Source: Crenobacter intestini
GTDB lineage: Bacteria; Pseudomonadota; Gammaproteobacteria; Burkholderiales; Chromobacteriaceae
Reading direction: 5' to 3'
Assembly: GCF_004919095.1 (NCBI RefSeq)
Contig: NZ_STGJ01000005.1
Coordinates: forward strand, 124,001-188,000
DNA length: 64,000 bases
Shown: positions 1-10,958 of the stretch, in pieces
How positions within the stretch are numbered: position 1 is the first letter of the stretch
How the letters are laid out: every line of letters starts with the position of its first letter
Notes under the pieces: model-generated
What the model was told of the DNA's origin: nothing
Seen by the model: the letters and a program-made list of their open reading frames with translations, nothing else
Database searches by the model: none
Translations under genes and position numbers: made by a program

Positions 1-162
1 GTAGTGGAGCACCTTGAGCGACAGCGCGGCCGAAACCGCCACACCCGCGATGGTCACGATGTGTGCGGCACGCCGGCCGATCGCCCAGCCAAACAAGCCT
101 GCAATGATGGCCCCCGCCAGCGGCGAGAGGGCGATCAGCAGGTACAAGCTCTTCATATCCAT
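1..162 (-). CDS. nuoL: NADH-quinone oxidoreductase subunit L, N-terminal part only
   Basis: Complex I membrane subunit, an antiporter-like proton-translocating subunit of the respiratory NADH dehydrogenase. Only the first 54 codons are present; the gene continues beyond the window's left edge. The translation begins MDMKSLYLLIALSPLAG and gives one hydrophobic helix followed by a second, as expected for NuoL. Two in-frame ATGs (162 and 156) are possible; 162 is chosen for length. It lies 28 bp behind nuoK, in the canonical position of the nuo operon. Identification rests mainly on position and the N-terminal pattern. Confidence 0.85.
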   Translation of the reverse strand, partial: MDMKSLYLLIALSPLAGAIIAGLFGWAIGRRAAHIVTIAGVAVSAALSLKVLHY

Positions 163-190
163 TTTCTGGCTTCTCGTTTGTTGGTATCCG

Positions 191-496
191 TCAGCCCTTC
201 AGGCTGCCCAGGTCTTCAACGTTGATGGAGCGCTGGTTGCGGAACAGCACGACCAGGATCGCAAGGCCGATCGCGGATTCCGCGGCGGCCACCGTCAGGA
301 TGAAGAACACGAAGATCTGGCCGGCGGTGTCGGACAGATAGTGCGAGAAGGCGATGAAGTTGAAGTTCACGGCCAACAGCATCAGCTCGATCGCCATCAG
401 GAGCACGATCACGTTCTTGCGGTTGAGGAAGATCCCCAGCACGCTGATCGAGAACAGCGCCGCGGCCAGCACCAGATAGTGGGTCAGGGTCAGCAT
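191..496 (-). CDS. nuoK: NADH-quinone oxidoreductase subunit K
   Basis: Small membrane subunit of complex I (101 residues, the usual family length), which forms part of the proton channel between NuoJ and NuoN. Three transmembrane helices are visible, with the conserved acidic residue in the second ([20 protein letters not shown]: the Glu of MAIELML). It begins 10 bp after nuoJ in the same transcript. The C-terminal segment [10 protein letters not shown] is typical of beta- and alphaproteobacterial NuoK. Confidence 0.97.
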   Translation of the reverse strand: MLTLTHYLVLAAALFSISVLGIFLNRKNVIVLLMAIELMLLAVNFNFIAFSHYLSDTAGQIFVFFILTVAAAESAIGLAILVVLFRNQRSINVEDLGSLKG

Positions 497-506
497 CGTG
501 CGCTCC

Positions 507-1151
507 TTACTGCGACTGGGCGGCGTCTGCCGCCTCGGTTTGCGGCGCTTCTTCGCGCACCGCGTCCATCTTCACCACGCGTACGCGGTCGGCCGCCTTC
601 ACCTCGACCTGGCGCGCCGGGTCGATGTACTTGCCGTCCTTGCGCTCGCGCTGGGTCAGCGCGATCGCCGCGACGATGGCAAGCAGCAGCAGCACCGCCG
701 CCAGCTCGAATGGCATCAGGTAGGTGGTGTAGATCTCGAGGCCCAGCTGCTTGACGTTACTCGCGTCGGCCGCCAGCGGCGCCGCCGCGGCGTAGTCGGC
801 CAGGCGGGTTTCCGGCGCGGCGAGGATCAGCGCCATCTCGGCGGCCATGATCAGGCCGACGGTGGCCGCCAGCGGGAAGTGCCGCCAGAAACCCTCGCGC
901 AGCTGCTCGACGTTGATGTCGAGCATCATCACCACGAACAGGAACAGCACCATCACGGCGCCGACGTAGACCAGCACCAGCGAGATGGCCAGGAACTCAG
1001 CCTCCAGCAGCAACCAGTGCCCGGCGCTGGTGAAGAACGCCAGCACCAGCCACAGGGCGGCGTGCACCGGGTTCTTCGCCGTGATCACGCGAAACGCCGA
1101 GAACAGCAGGATCGCGGAGAGCACGTAAAAGACGATCATCGTAAAGCTCAT
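507..1151 (-). CDS. nuoJ: NADH-quinone oxidoreductase subunit J
   Basis: Membrane subunit of complex I (214 residues) with five predicted transmembrane segments. The conserved helix around residues 55-80 ([18 protein letters not shown]) contains the glycine of the pi-bulge known to govern coupling in this family. After the last helix comes a charged tail of about 45 residues rich in Lys, Arg, Glu and Ala, which varies among family members. It sits 9 bp after nuoI and 10 bp before nuoK in the nuo operon. Confidence 0.96.
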   Translation of the reverse strand: MSFTMIVFYVLSAILLFSAFRVITAKNPVHAALWLVLAFFTSAGHWLLLEAEFLAISLVLVYVGAVMVLFLFVVMMLDINVEQLREGFWRHFPLAATVGLIMAAEMALILAAPETRLADYAAAAPLAADASNVKQLGLEIYTTYLMPFELAAVLLLLAIVAAIALTQRERKDGKYIDPARQVEVKAADRVRVVKMDAVREEAPQTEAADAAQSQ

Positions 1152-1160
1152 GTTTCCCCC

Positions 1161-1640
1161 TTAGCGGTACTTGGCGTCGGCCGCTTTGTTCTTGGCGATT
1201 TCGGCTTCGTACTTGTCGCCGATCGCCAGCAGCATGGGCTTGGTGTAATAAAGGTCGCCGCGCTTCTCTCCGTGGTACTCGAAGATATGCGTCTCGACGA
1301 TCGCGTCGACCGGGCACGCCTCCTCGCAGAAGCCGCAGAAGATGCACTTGGTCAGGTCGATGTCGTAGCGGCTGGTGCGGCGGGTGCCGTCGTCACGCTG
1401 TTCGGACTCGATGGTGATCGCCAGTGCCGGGCACACCGCCTCGCACAGCTTGCACGCGATGCAGCGCTCTTCGCCATTGGCGTAGCGGCGCTGCGCGTGC
1501 AGGCCGCGGAAACGCGGCGACAGCGGCGTCTTCTCTTCCGGGAACTGCACGGTGATCTTCGGCGCGAAGAAGTAGCGCAGCGTCACCGACAGGCCCTTGA
1601 GGAGCTCGACCAGGAAGAAGGTCTTGATAAATTTGTTCAT
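1161..1640 (-). CDS. nuoI: NADH-quinone oxidoreductase subunit I (2x 4Fe-4S)
   Basis: Peripheral-arm ferredoxin-like subunit of complex I (159 residues), which carries clusters N6a and N6b and passes electrons toward NuoB. Two complete 8Fe-ferredoxin motifs are present: [12 protein letters not shown] and [14 protein letters not shown]. The N-terminus has the amphipathic membrane-anchoring helix ([18 protein letters not shown]) typical of the proteobacterial protein. It lies 21 bp behind nuoH. Confidence 0.97.
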   Translation of the reverse strand: MNKFIKTFFLVELLKGLSVTLRYFFAPKITVQFPEEKTPLSPRFRGLHAQRRYANGEERCIACKLCEAVCPALAITIESEQRDDGTRRTSRYDIDLTKCIFCGFCEEACPVDAIVETHIFEYHGEKRGDLYYTKPMLLAIGDKYEAEIAKNKAADAKYR

Positions 1641-1661
1641 CTTGTTTCTCCGGTCCCCGTC

Positions 1662-2708
1662 TTAAGGCCACAAGGACAGCGGGCTCATCATCCACGCGCC
1701 GACTACCACCACCCACACCAGCGTCACCGGGATGAACACCTTCCAGCCCAGGCGCATGATCTGGTCGTAGCGGTAGCGCGGGAACGTCGCGCGGAACCAC
1801 AGGAAGCAGAACAGCACCAGCGCCATCTTGACGGCGAGCCAGAAGAAACCGGCCGCGCCGAGCAGGCCCCACGACGCAGGGAACGGCGACAGCCAGCCGC
1901 CGAGGAACATGATCGAGGTCAGTGCCGCGATCAGGATCATGTTCGCGTACTCGGCAAGGAAGAACACCGCGAAGGCCATGCCCGAGTACTCGACGTGGAA
2001 GCCGGCGACGATCTCCGATTCCCCCTCGGCGACGTCGAACGGCGCGCGGTTGGTTTCGGCGACGCCCGAGATCAGGTACACCAGGAACATCGGGAACAGC
2101 GGGATCCAGTTCCACGACAGGATCGAACCGCCGGCCATGCCTGCGCCCTGCCGGTTGACGATCTCGACCAGGTTCAGGCTGCCCGACACCATCAGCACGC
2201 CGACCAGCGCGAAGCCCATCGCGATCTCGTACGAGACGATCTGCGCGGCCGAGCGCATCGCGCCCAGGAAGGAGTACTTCGAGTTGGCCGCCCAGCCGGC
2301 GACGATCACGCCGTACACGCCCATCGAGGTGATCGCCATGATGTAGAGCAGCGACGCGTCGATGTTGGCGAGCACCAGCCCGTCGCCGAACGGCACCACC
2401 GCCCACGCGGCGAGCGCCGGCGCGATCGACAGGATGGGACCGACCAGGAACAGGGTCTTGTTCGACTTGGTCGGCAGGATGATCTCCTTCATCAGGAGCT
2501 TCACGCCGTCGGCGATCGGCTGCAGCAGGCCCTTGGGGCCGACCCGGTTCGGGCCGATCCGCAATTGCATGTAACCGATCACCTTGCGCTCGGCGAGCGT
2601 CAGGTACGCCACCGCACCCATCAGCGGGGCGACGATGGCGACGATCTTCAGCAGGGTCCACACGGCGAGCCCCGCCTCGTTGCCCAGAAGGCTTTGGAAA
2701 AACTCCAT
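1662..2708 (-). CDS. nuoH: NADH-quinone oxidoreductase subunit H
   Basis: Membrane subunit of complex I (348 residues), which contacts the peripheral arm and forms much of the quinone-binding chamber. Eight hydrophobic segments are seen, with the conserved cytoplasmic loops [20 protein letters not shown] and [16 protein letters not shown] that mark the family. It is separated from nuoG by only 3 bp, indicating tight co-transcription. Length and motifs are canonical. Confidence 0.98.
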   Translation of the reverse strand: MEFFQSLLGNEAGLAVWTLLKIVAIVAPLMGAVAYLTLAERKVIGYMQLRIGPNRVGPKGLLQPIADGVKLLMKEIILPTKSNKTLFLVGPILSIAPALAAWAVVPFGDGLVLANIDASLLYIMAITSMGVYGVIVAGWAANSKYSFLGAMRSAAQIVSYEIAMGFALVGVLMVSGSLNLVEIVNRQGAGMAGGSILSWNWIPLFPMFLVYLISGVAETNRAPFDVAEGESEIVAGFHVEYSGMAFAVFFLAEYANMILIAALTSIMFLGGWLSPFPASWGLLGAAGFFWLAVKMALVLFCFLWFRATFPRYRYDQIMRLGWKVFIPVTLVWVVVVGAWMMSPLSLWP

Positions 2709-2711
2709 GGC

Positions 2712-5036
2712 TTACCCCCGTTTGATCTCGATGGCGTCAAAACGACCGCCCAGCGCCAGCGTATCCTGGCTTGCCGCCGCGACACGCACGCACCCTGCCG
2801 CCAGGCCCGCGTCGACGCGGGCACCCATGCGCACCTCTGCCCCGCCCTGCGCCACCAGCACGTCGGCAGGCTCGCCCAGCGACGCGTAGAGGTCGGCCGA
2901 CATGAGCGCGACCGGTGCGGCCGCGTGTTCGGTCGCCTGCAGCGACGGCGCGTTGCGGCAGATCGCGTCGACCGCGAACATCGGCACCTCGCCCACGCGC
3001 ACGGTGGCCGCCTTGGTGGACACGTCCGCACGCGCTTCAGAGAGCGCATTGTTCAGGCGGGACTCGATGCTGCCCGCAGCGAGCAGTTCGGCACGCACGT
3101 CTTCGGCGCTGTTGAAGCCGAAACCGTCCAGTTGCAGCAGGTTGCCCAGCACGCGCAGTACCTTCCACGCCGGACGGGTCTCGCCCAAGGGCTTGACCAC
3201 GCCGTTGAACGACTGCAGGCGGCCTTCCATGTTGACGAAGGAGCCGGCGGTCTCGCTGAACGGCGCGATCGGCAGCAGCACGTCGGCGTAGTCGGCGAGG
3301 CCTTCGCTGTCGAACATGGTCAGCGCGATCACCGTCTGCGCCTGCTTCAGCGCGGCAACGGCGCCGGCGGCGTCGTAGGCGTCGAACTCGGGCTCGGTGT
3401 TCATCAGGAAGTAGGCCTTGCGCGGCGTCGCGAACATTTCGGCCGCGTTGGCGCCGCCGTCCTTCGGCAGCGCGCCGACCGCTTCCGCGCCGGCGCTGTT
3501 GGCGGCGTCGGACAGCACGCCGAAACGGCCGCCGCTGACGCGGGCGATTTCCTGCGCGACCGCGTAGACGCTGGCGTAGTTCGGCAGTTGCTGTGCGAGC
3601 GCGCCCAGCACCACCGCGCCCTTTTCACCGTCGGCGAGGCTTTGCGCGATCTGGCCGGCTTCGGCCGACACCTCGACGGAAGCAAGGTCGATCGCGGTGT
3701 CGCCACCCTTGATCTCGACCAGTGCCTTGAGCACCTGGGCGAGCGCAGCCGCGAGGTTCTGCGGCGCGGCGACCAGCTTGCCGTACACGTTCATCAACAG
3801 TTCGTCGTCAGCCACATGCACGACGCTCAGCTTCAGGCGCTTGCGGGCGGCCTGGCGCAGGCGCGCGGCGATCAGCGGCTGTTCGCTGCGCAGGGTGCTG
3901 CCGACGACCAGCAGCGCGTCAAGCGCCGACAGCTCGGCCACCGGCAGGCCCAGCCATTCGCCGCCCTGGCGCAAGGCGTCGGCGGAGAAGTCGCTGCGGC
4001 CCAGACGGTAGTCGATGTTGGCGACACCGAAGGCGCGCGCGAGCTTCTGCGCGAGGTAGAGCTCTTCGGTGGTCGAGCGCGCGCCCACCAGGAAGCCGAC
4101 GGCGTCCTTGCCGTGGTCGGCCGACACGCCGTTCAGGCCCTTCACCACGTAGTTCAGCGCGGTTTCCCAGTCGGTGTCGTGCCACTTGCCGTCGAACTTG
4201 ATCTTCGGGTTCTTCAGGCGGCGCTCGCTATTCAGGCCTTCGTACGAGAAGCGGTCACGGTCCGACAGCCAGCACTCGTTGATCGCCTCGTTCTCCAGCG
4301 GCAGCACGCGCATCACGGTGTTCTGCTTGACCTGGACGATCAGGTTGGCGCCGAGGCCGTCGTGCGGGGCGACCGACTTGCGGCGCGACAGCTCCCACGA
4401 GCGGGTGCTGTAGCGGAACGGCTTGGAGGTCAGCGCGCCGACCGGGCACAGGTCGATCACGTTGCCCGAGATTTCGGAAGTCACGGTCTTGCCCAGGAAA
4501 GGCAGGATTTCCGAGAACTCGCCGCGGTTGGCCATGCCGATTTCCTGGAAGCCGCCGATTTCCTCGGTGAAGCGTACGCAACGCGTGCAGTGGATGCAGC
4601 GGCTCATTTCCTCGGCGGAAACCAGCGGGCCCATGTCCTTGCCCGGCACCGAACGCTTTTCTTCCTGGTAGCGGGACTCGCCCTTGCCGTAGCCGACCGC
4701 GATATCCTGCAGCTGGCACTCGCCGCCCTGGTCGCAGATCGGGCAATCCAGCGGGTGGTTGATCAGCAGGAATTCCATCACCCCCGCCTGGGCGGTCTTC
4801 GCCATGCTGGAGTGGGTATGCACCTTCATGCCGTCGGTGACCGGGGTCGCGCAAGCCGGCAAGGGCTTGGGCGCCTTCTCCACCTCGACCAGGCACATGC
4901 GGCAGTTCGCCGCGATCGAGAGCTTCTTGTGGTAGCAGAAATGCGGGATGTAGGTGCCGATCGAATGGGCTGCCTCCATCACCGTGCTGCCCTGCGGGGC
5001 GGTCAGTTTCTTGCCGTCGATTTCGATTTCAAGCAT
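2712..5036 (-). CDS. nuoG: NADH-quinone oxidoreductase subunit G
   Basis: Largest peripheral subunit of complex I (774 residues). The N-terminal 2Fe-2S domain has cysteines at 34, 45, 48 and 62 (HFCYH, CRMC). It is followed by the His/Cys N5 site (HPLDCPICDQGGECQ) and a 4Fe-4S motif (CIHCTRCVRF). The remainder is a molybdopterin-oxidoreductase-like fold that carries no cofactor in complex I. The length matches the shorter betaproteobacterial form rather than the roughly 900-residue E. coli protein. It follows nuoF by 3 bp. Confidence 0.97.
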   Translation of the reverse strand: MLEIEIDGKKLTAPQGSTVMEAAHSIGTYIPHFCYHKKLSIAANCRMCLVEVEKAPKPLPACATPVTDGMKVHTHSSMAKTAQAGVMEFLLINHPLDCPICDQGGECQLQDIAVGYGKGESRYQEEKRSVPGKDMGPLVSAEEMSRCIHCTRCVRFTEEIGGFQEIGMANRGEFSEILPFLGKTVTSEISGNVIDLCPVGALTSKPFRYSTRSWELSRRKSVAPHDGLGANLIVQVKQNTVMRVLPLENEAINECWLSDRDRFSYEGLNSERRLKNPKIKFDGKWHDTDWETALNYVVKGLNGVSADHGKDAVGFLVGARSTTEELYLAQKLARAFGVANIDYRLGRSDFSADALRQGGEWLGLPVAELSALDALLVVGSTLRSEQPLIAARLRQAARKRLKLSVVHVADDELLMNVYGKLVAAPQNLAAALAQVLKALVEIKGGDTAIDLASVEVSAEAGQIAQSLADGEKGAVVLGALAQQLPNYASVYAVAQEIARVSGGRFGVLSDAANSAGAEAVGALPKDGGANAAEMFATPRKAYFLMNTEPEFDAYDAAGAVAALKQAQTVIALTMFDSEGLADYADVLLPIAPFSETAGSFVNMEGRLQSFNGVVKPLGETRPAWKVLRVLGNLLQLDGFGFNSAEDVRAELLAAGSIESRLNNALSEARADVSTKAATVRVGEVPMFAVDAICRNAPSLQATEHAAAPVALMSADLYASLGEPADVLVAQGGAEVRMGARVDAGLAAGCVRVAAASQDTLALGGRFDAIEIKRG

Positions 5037-5039
5037 CGC

Positions 5040-6334
<1,295 letters not shown>

Positions 6335-6335
<1 letters not shown>

Positions 6336-6835
6336 TACTTGAGCTCCGCCAGTTTCTTGTCGATGGCTTCCGGCGACATGTGGCTGCACATATGGTGGTT
6401 GTTCACCAGCAGCACCGGCGCGTCGCCGCAGGCGCCCATGCACTCGCCCTCGAGCAGGGTGTACTTGCCGTCGGCCGAGGTCTCGCCGATGGCGATCCCC
6501 AGCTTCTCGGACAGGTACTTGGCGGCGGAGACGCCGCCGGAGAGCGCGCACGGCAGGTTGGTGCAGACGGTGATCTTGTACTGCCCCACCGGCTTCATGT
6601 CGTACATGTTGTAGAAAGTGGCGACCTCGTACGCGGCTACCGGGGCGATGCCCAGGTAGTTGGCGACGAACTCGATCACGTCAGCGTTCAGGCAGCGCGC
6701 GTCAGGCGTCTGGCCCTGTTCCCGCCGTTCAGTCAGCGCGATCCTCAGCGCGGCCATCACCGCCGAACGCTTCTGGTCGGCGGGGTACTTGGCGACTTCG
6801 CGGTCGATCTTTGCAAGCGATTGTGCGGACAGCAT
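6335..6835 (-). CDS. nuoE: NADH-quinone oxidoreductase subunit E (2Fe-2S)
   Basis: Thioredoxin-like 2Fe-2S subunit (cluster N1a) of the NADH dehydrogenase module, 166 residues. The four ligands are in the pattern C-X4-C (CTNLPC) and C-X3-C (CMGAC) near residues 92 and 132. Start and stop overlap the neighbours (TGATG with nuoD, TAATG with nuoF), so translation is probably coupled along the operon. Confidence 0.96.
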
Positions 6836-8088
6836 CAGCGGTCAATCTCCCCAAACACGATATCCTGCGTGCCGATGATCGCGACGACGTCGGCGATCAT
6901 GTGGCCGCGCGACATTTCGTCCAGACCCGCCAGGTGGGCGTAGCCGGGCGCACGGATCTTCAGGCGGTAAGGCTTGTTCGCGCCGTCGGAGACGAGGTAG
7001 ATGCCGAACTCGCCCTTCGGGTGTTCGGTACCCACGTAGACCTCGCCCTCCGGCACATGCATGCCCTCGGAGAAGAGCTTGAAGTGGTGGATCAGCTCTT
7101 CCATGTTCGACTTCATCGACTCGCGCGACGGCGGCGCGACCTTGTGGTTGTCGCTGATCACCGGGCCCGGGTTGCCACGCAGCCACTTCACGCACTGGGC
7201 GATGATGCGGTTGGACTGGCGCATCTCCTCGACGCGCACCAGGTAGCGGTCGTAGCAGTCGCCGGTGACGCCGACCGGCACGTCGAAGTCCATCTCGGCG
7301 TACACGTCGTAAGGCTGGGTCTTGCGAAGGTCCCACGCGATGCCGGAGCCGCGCAGCATCGGGCCGGTGAAGCCCAGCTGCAGCGCGCGCTCGGGGCTGA
7401 CCACGCCGATGCCGACCGTACGCTGCTTCCAGATGCGGTTGTCGGTGAGCAGCGTCTCGTACTCGTCGACGCAGGCCGGGAAGCGGCGGGTGAAGTCTTC
7501 GATGAAGTCGAGCAGCGAACCCTGGCGGTTCTCGTTCAGGCGCGCGATTTCCTTCGCGTTGCGGATCTTGGACGCGGTGTACTGCGGCATGGTGTCCGGC
7601 AGGTCGCGGTATACGCCGCCCGGGCGGAAGTACGCCGCGTGCAGACGCGCGCCGGAGACCGCCTCGTAGCAGTCCATCAGGTCTTCACGCTCGCGGAACG
7701 CGTACAGGAACATCGTCATCGCGCCGATGTCGATCGAGTGCGCGCCGATCCACAGCAGGTGGTTCAGGATGCGGGTGATCTCGGCGAACATCACGCGGAT
7801 GTACTGTGCGCGGATGGGTACGTCGACGCCGGTCAGCTTCTCGATCGCCAGGCAGTACGCGTGCTCGTTGCACATCATCGACACGTAGTCGAGACGGTCC
7901 ATGTACGGCAGCGACTGGATGAAGGTCTTCTGCTCGGCAAGCTTCTCGGTGCCGCGGTGCAACAGGCCGATATGCGGGTCGGCGCGCTGCACCACCTCGC
8001 CGTCCAGTTCCAGCACCAGGCGCAGCACGCCGTGCGCGGCCGGGTGCTGCGGGCCGAAGTTCAGCGTGTAATTGCGGATATCAGCCAC
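6835..8088 (-). CDS. nuoD: NADH-quinone oxidoreductase subunit D
   Basis: 49-kDa-type subunit of complex I (417 residues), which together with NuoB forms the ubiquinone-reduction site. It starts [20 protein letters not shown]; the conserved HPAAHG loop reaches into the quinone pocket. Its C-terminus ends DIVFGEIDR, as in most homologues. It is a separate gene and not fused to nuoC, the arrangement usual in betaproteobacteria. The nuoC stop lies 8 bp inside the nuoD 5' end. Confidence 0.98.
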   Translation of the reverse strand: MADIRNYTLNFGPQHPAAHGVLRLVLELDGEVVQRADPHIGLLHRGTEKLAEQKTFIQSLPYMDRLDYVSMMCNEHAYCLAIEKLTGVDVPIRAQYIRVMFAEITRILNHLLWIGAHSIDIGAMTMFLYAFREREDLMDCYEAVSGARLHAAYFRPGGVYRDLPDTMPQYTASKIRNAKEIARLNENRQGSLLDFIEDFTRRFPACVDEYETLLTDNRIWKQRTVGIGVVSPERALQLGFTGPMLRGSGIAWDLRKTQPYDVYAEMDFDVPVGVTGDCYDRYLVRVEEMRQSNRIIAQCVKWLRGNPGPVISDNHKVAPPSRESMKSNMEELIHHFKLFSEGMHVPEGEVYVGTEHPKGEFGIYLVSDGANKPYRLKIRAPGYAHLAGLDEMSRGHMIADVVAIIGTQDIVFGEIDR

Positions 8089-8668
8089 CGTAGTTCTCCT
8101 CGCGGACGATGCGCGGCGTGATCTCGCGCGGCTCGATGGTGACCGGCTGGTAGATCACGCGTTGCTGCGTCGCGTCGTAGCGCATTTCGACAAAGCCCGA
8201 CACCGGGAAGTCCTTGCGGAACGGGTGGCCGACGAAACCGTAGTCGGTCAGCAGGCGGCGCAGGTCGGGGTGGCCTTCGAACATCAGGCCGTACAGGTCG
8301 AACGCCTCGCGTTCGTACCAGTTCAGGCAGTTCCAGACGCCGGTCAGCGTCGGCAGGACGGGGAAATCGTCGTCTTCGGCGAAACAGCGCAGGCGCAGGC
8401 GGACATTGTGCTGGACCGACAACAGCTGGTAGACGGCCGCGAAGCGCGGGCCGTCCCAGGGTTGGTCCTTGTAGGCGCTGTAGTCCATGCCGCACATATC
8501 GATGCACTGCTCGAAGCCGGCCTGATCGCGCAGGATGGTGGCGACTTCGAGCAAGTCTTGTGCCTTGCATACGACAGTCAGCTCATTAAACGCCATTGTG
8601 CTATGCACAACACGCGACGCGAGCAGACCCTCGACGCTCGACTTGAGCGCTTCCAGTTTGGAGGCCAT
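8081..8668 (-). CDS. nuoC: NADH-quinone oxidoreductase subunit C
   Basis: 30-kDa-type peripheral subunit of complex I (195 residues), which scaffolds NuoD. The family signature [20 protein letters not shown] is present near residue 115. The ATG at 8668 gives the expected N-terminus [14 protein letters not shown] and lies 10 bp after nuoB; the longer open frame upstream overlaps nuoB and is not used. The 3' end overlaps nuoD by 8 bp. Confidence 0.96.
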   Translation of the reverse strand: MASKLEALKSSVEGLLASRVVHSTMAFNELTVVCKAQDLLEVATILRDQAGFEQCIDMCGMDYSAYKDQPWDGPRFAAVYQLLSVQHNVRLRLRCFAEDDDFPVLPTLTGVWNCLNWYEREAFDLYGLMFEGHPDLRRLLTDYGFVGHPFRKDFPVSGFVEMRYDATQQRVIYQPVTIEPREITPRIVREENYGG

Positions 8669-8678
8669 GGTTACTCCC

Positions 8679-9155
8679 TCAGCGGGCGATGGTGTTGGTG
8701 CGTTTGATCTTGTTCTGCAGCTGGATGATGCCGTACAGCAGGGCTTCCGCGGTCGGCGGGCAGCCCGGCACGTAGACGTCGACCGGCACGATGCGGTCAC
8801 AGCCACGGACGACCGAGTACGAATAGTGGTAGTAACCACCACCGTTGGCGCACGACCCCATCGACAGCACCCAGCGGGGCTCGGCCATCTGGTCGTACAC
8901 CTTGCGCAACGCCGGCGCCATCTTGTTGCACAGCGTGCCGGCGACGATCATCAGGTCGGATTGGCGGGGACTCGGACGGAACACGATGCCGAAACGGTCG
9001 AGGTCGTAACGCGCGGCCCCGGCGTGCATCATTTCCACCGCACAGCAGGCAAGGCCGAAGGTCATCGGCCACATCGAACCCGTGCGGGTCCAGTTGATCA
9101 GGGTATCAGCCGTGGTGGTGATGAAGCCCTTCTCGAGGATACCTTCTACTCCCAT
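8679..9155 (-). CDS. nuoB: NADH-quinone oxidoreductase subunit B
   Basis: PSST-type subunit of complex I (158 residues), which carries terminal cluster N2, the direct electron donor to ubiquinone. Ligands are visible as [10 protein letters not shown] (tandem Cys), [10 protein letters not shown] and VPGCPPT. The ATG at 9155 is preferred because the protein then begins [11 protein letters not shown] as in neisserial homologues; this overlaps the nuoA end by 10 bp. An upstream ATG at 9176 would add seven residues. Confidence 0.97.
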   Translation of the reverse strand: MGVEGILEKGFITTTADTLINWTRTGSMWPMTFGLACCAVEMMHAGAARYDLDRFGIVFRPSPRQSDLMIVAGTLCNKMAPALRKVYDQMAEPRWVLSMGSCANGGGYYHYSYSVVRGCDRIVPVDVYVPGCPPTAEALLYGIIQLQNKIKRTNTIAR

Positions 9156-9502
9156 TCCAGCGCCCCCTTCTTCCATTCATAGATAAAGCCGATCGTCAGG
9201 ATGGCCAGGAAGACCAGCATGGCGCCGAAGCCGAACATGCCGATATCCCGCAGCACGACGGCCCACGGGAACAGGAAGGCGATTTCGAGATCGAACAGAA
9301 TGAACAGAATCGCGACGAGGTAGTAACGCACATCAAAACGCATGCGCGTGTCTTCGAAGGCTTCGAAGCCACACTCGTACGGAGACAGTTTCTCGGCGTC
9401 GGGTCTATTGGGTGCGACGAGCTTACCGAGAACGATAGGCCCGACACCGACCAGCAGGCCGATGACGACAAACATCAAGATGGGAAAATAATTTTGCAGC
9501 AT
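9146..9502 (-). CDS. nuoA: NADH-quinone oxidoreductase subunit A
   Basis: First gene of the nuo operon: a 118-residue membrane subunit with three transmembrane helices. The conserved loop [12 protein letters not shown] lies between helices 1 and 2 and carries the invariant Glu-Cys-Gly. Its leader is short and contains intrinsic terminators between it and tRNA-Leu. The Shine-Dalgarno is poor (AGGGG about 11 nt upstream of the ATG). Confidence 0.97.
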   Translation of the reverse strand: MLQNYFPILMFVVIGLLVGVGPIVLGKLVAPNRPDAEKLSPYECGFEAFEDTRMRFDVRYYLVAILFILFDLEIAFLFPWAVVLRDIGMFGFGAMLVFLAILTIGFIYEWKKGALEWE

Positions 9503-9517
9503 TTCCCGATTACCCCT

Positions 9518-9539
9518 AAAAAAAGGAGGTTTCCCTCCT
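9518..9539 (-). terminator. Intrinsic terminator just upstream of nuoA
   Basis: On the minus strand a 6-bp stem (AGGAGG/CCTCCT) with a GAAA tetraloop is followed by seven T. It lies only 15 nt before the nuoA start codon, so it would terminate or attenuate transcription entering nuo from secG/tRNA-Leu. Confidence 0.7.
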
Positions 9540-9546
9540 GCGCTCC

Positions 9547-9588
9547 AAAAAAAAACAGGTCAACGGTTTCCCGATGACCTGTTTTTTA
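9547..9588 (-). terminator. Intrinsic terminator of tRNA-Leu
   Basis: A 13-bp A/T-flanked stem (core ACAGGTCA/TGACCTGT) ends in a long T run on the minus strand. It starts 8 nt after the CCA end of tRNA-Leu and is symmetric enough to act in both directions. Confidence 0.85.
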
Positions 9589-9595
9589 GATTTTG

Positions 9596-9681
9596 TGGTG
9601 CCGACAGTGAGACTCGAACTCACACAGCCTATGGCCACTACCCCCTCAAGATAGCGTGTCTACCAATTTCACCATGTCGGC
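9596..9681 (-). tRNA. tRNA-Leu (anticodon GAG)
   Basis: 86 nt on the minus strand. The acceptor arm GCCGACA pairs with TGTCGGC and the CCA end is encoded. The anticodon stem CTATC/GGTAG encloses loop TTGAGGG, giving anticodon GAG (reads CUC and CUU). The long class II variable arm and the T-loop TTCGAAC are present. It sits between secG and nuoA. Confidence 0.97.
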
Positions 9682-9698
9682 ACTGAACAAACCTTGGT

Positions 9699-10046
9699 TT
9701 ACTCCGGTATTGCGGGACCGGGTTTATTATTATCAGCCGCACCGCCCGGGACTTGCGGCGCGGACTGCTGTACACCACCCATCACACCCAGATCGTTCTG
9801 TCTCTCGATGGACAGATAGGACAAGGCAAGACAGGTCGAGAAGAAGACAACCGCGAGTACCGCAGTGCTCCGACTCATAAAATTCGAGGAACCAGAGGCT
9901 CCGAACAAGCTACCGGACGAACCGCCACCACCACCGAAAGCCGCACCCATATCAGCACCCTTGCCGTGCTGCAACAGAACAAGGACGATCACGGCGACTG
10001 CGGAGAGCAGATTTACGATCCAGAGCAGTGTTTTCAGGAGTTCCAT
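9699..10046 (-). CDS. secG: Protein translocase subunit SecG
   Basis: Auxiliary inner-membrane subunit of the SecYEG translocon (115 residues). Two transmembrane helices flank the glycine-rich cytoplasmic loop (FGGGGGSSGSLFG). The motif VLVLLQHGKGADMGAAFG is the family signature. The ATG at 10046 gives MELLKTLLWIVN; an upstream frame extension has no support. It follows tpiA by 11 bp and precedes tRNA-Leu by 17 bp, so the three are probably co-transcribed. Confidence 0.95.
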   Translation of the reverse strand: MELLKTLLWIVNLLSAVAVIVLVLLQHGKGADMGAAFGGGGGSSGSLFGASGSSNFMSRSTAVLAVVFFSTCLALSYLSIERQNDLGVMGGVQQSAPQVPGGAADNNKPGPAIPE

Positions 10047-10057
10047 GTTACCTACTT

Positions 10058-10792
10058 TTATGCGGCATTGCAAATCGATTTAAACGTTTCGGCATCCAGC
10101 GAAGCTCCACCTACCAGCGCCCCATCTACCCCGGGTACTGAAAAGATCGCTTCAGCGTTGTCTGCCTTGACGCTGCCGCCGTAGAGGACGCGAATATTAT
10201 CAGCGCCCCTACCGCATTGCAATAGCCATTTTTTGATTTCCTGGTGGATTTCTTCAATTTGGCCGGTTTCTGCCACTTTTCCGGTACCAATCGCCCAAAC
10301 CGGTTCGTAGGCAACCACCAAGGCCCGCCCCGCGTAAGCCTCAAGTACGGACAGCTGCGAACGGATCACCGTCAGCGCCGCTCCCGCCTCGCGCTCGGCG
10401 AGCGTCTCGCCGACGCACAACACCGGGGTGAGCCCGGACTGACGGCAGGCTTCGAGCTTGTCGGCGAGCACCGTATTGTCCTCGCCGAAATACTGGCGGC
10501 GCTCGGAGTGGCCGACCAGCACGTAGCGCACACCCAGGTCCGCGAGCATCGCGGCGGAAACTTCGCCGGTGTACGCGCCGTCGCCGGCAAAGCGGCTGAC
10601 GTCCTGCGCGCACAACGCAAGCGGCGTGCCCGCAAGCGCGGCCCCCAGCTGGCCAAGATAGGCGGCAGGCGGCGCGACGCCAACGCCGTCGCGGCACACC
10701 GCAGGCAGCGCCTTGAGCGCGGCGATCAAGTCCGCGTTGCGCCCGGTGCGCCCATTCATCTTCCAGTTGCCGATGACCAGCTTCTCGCTCAT
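10058..10792 (-). CDS. tpiA: Triose-phosphate isomerase
   Basis: Glycolytic enzyme that interconverts dihydroxyacetone phosphate and glyceraldehyde 3-phosphate (244 residues). Catalytic elements are visible: N-terminal GNWKMNG (Asn/Lys), VGHSERR (electrophilic His) and [11 protein letters not shown] (catalytic Glu with flexible loop 6). The phosphate-binding loop YGGSV is also present. It is the first gene of the tpiA-secG-tRNA-Leu-nuo block and is transcribed divergently from pstS. Confidence 0.97.
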   Translation of the reverse strand: MSEKLVIGNWKMNGRTGRNADLIAALKALPAVCRDGVGVAPPAAYLGQLGAALAGTPLALCAQDVSRFAGDGAYTGEVSAAMLADLGVRYVLVGHSERRQYFGEDNTVLADKLEACRQSGLTPVLCVGETLAEREAGAALTVIRSQLSVLEAYAGRALVVAYEPVWAIGTGKVAETGQIEEIHQEIKKWLLQCGRGADNIRVLYGGSVKADNAEAIFSVPGVDGALVGGASLDAETFKSICNAA

Positions 10793-10888
10793 GACCCTTG
10801 ATTCCCTGCTTAATATTCGATGCGCCGTATTATGTCAGAGCCTTGCCGGGTGCGGCTACGCGAGCCCTCGACCCGGCCGCTTTGCAAC

Positions 10889-10906
10889 ATGTAATATTTC
10901 TGCAAA
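10889..10906 (+). promoter_or_regulatory. Candidate Pho box upstream of pstS
   Basis: ATGTAAT, a 4-nt spacer and CTGCAAA form two 7-mers repeated at 11-bp spacing, as in the PhoB-binding consensus CTGTCAT-N4-CTGTCAT. Nine of 14 positions match. It lies 53 bp before the pstS start, where PhoB activation would be expected. Confidence 0.5.
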
Positions 10907-10958
10907 GAAGGCCGGTTACGATGCGCACATCCCAACCCGACACCCAACCGGAGTCAGC

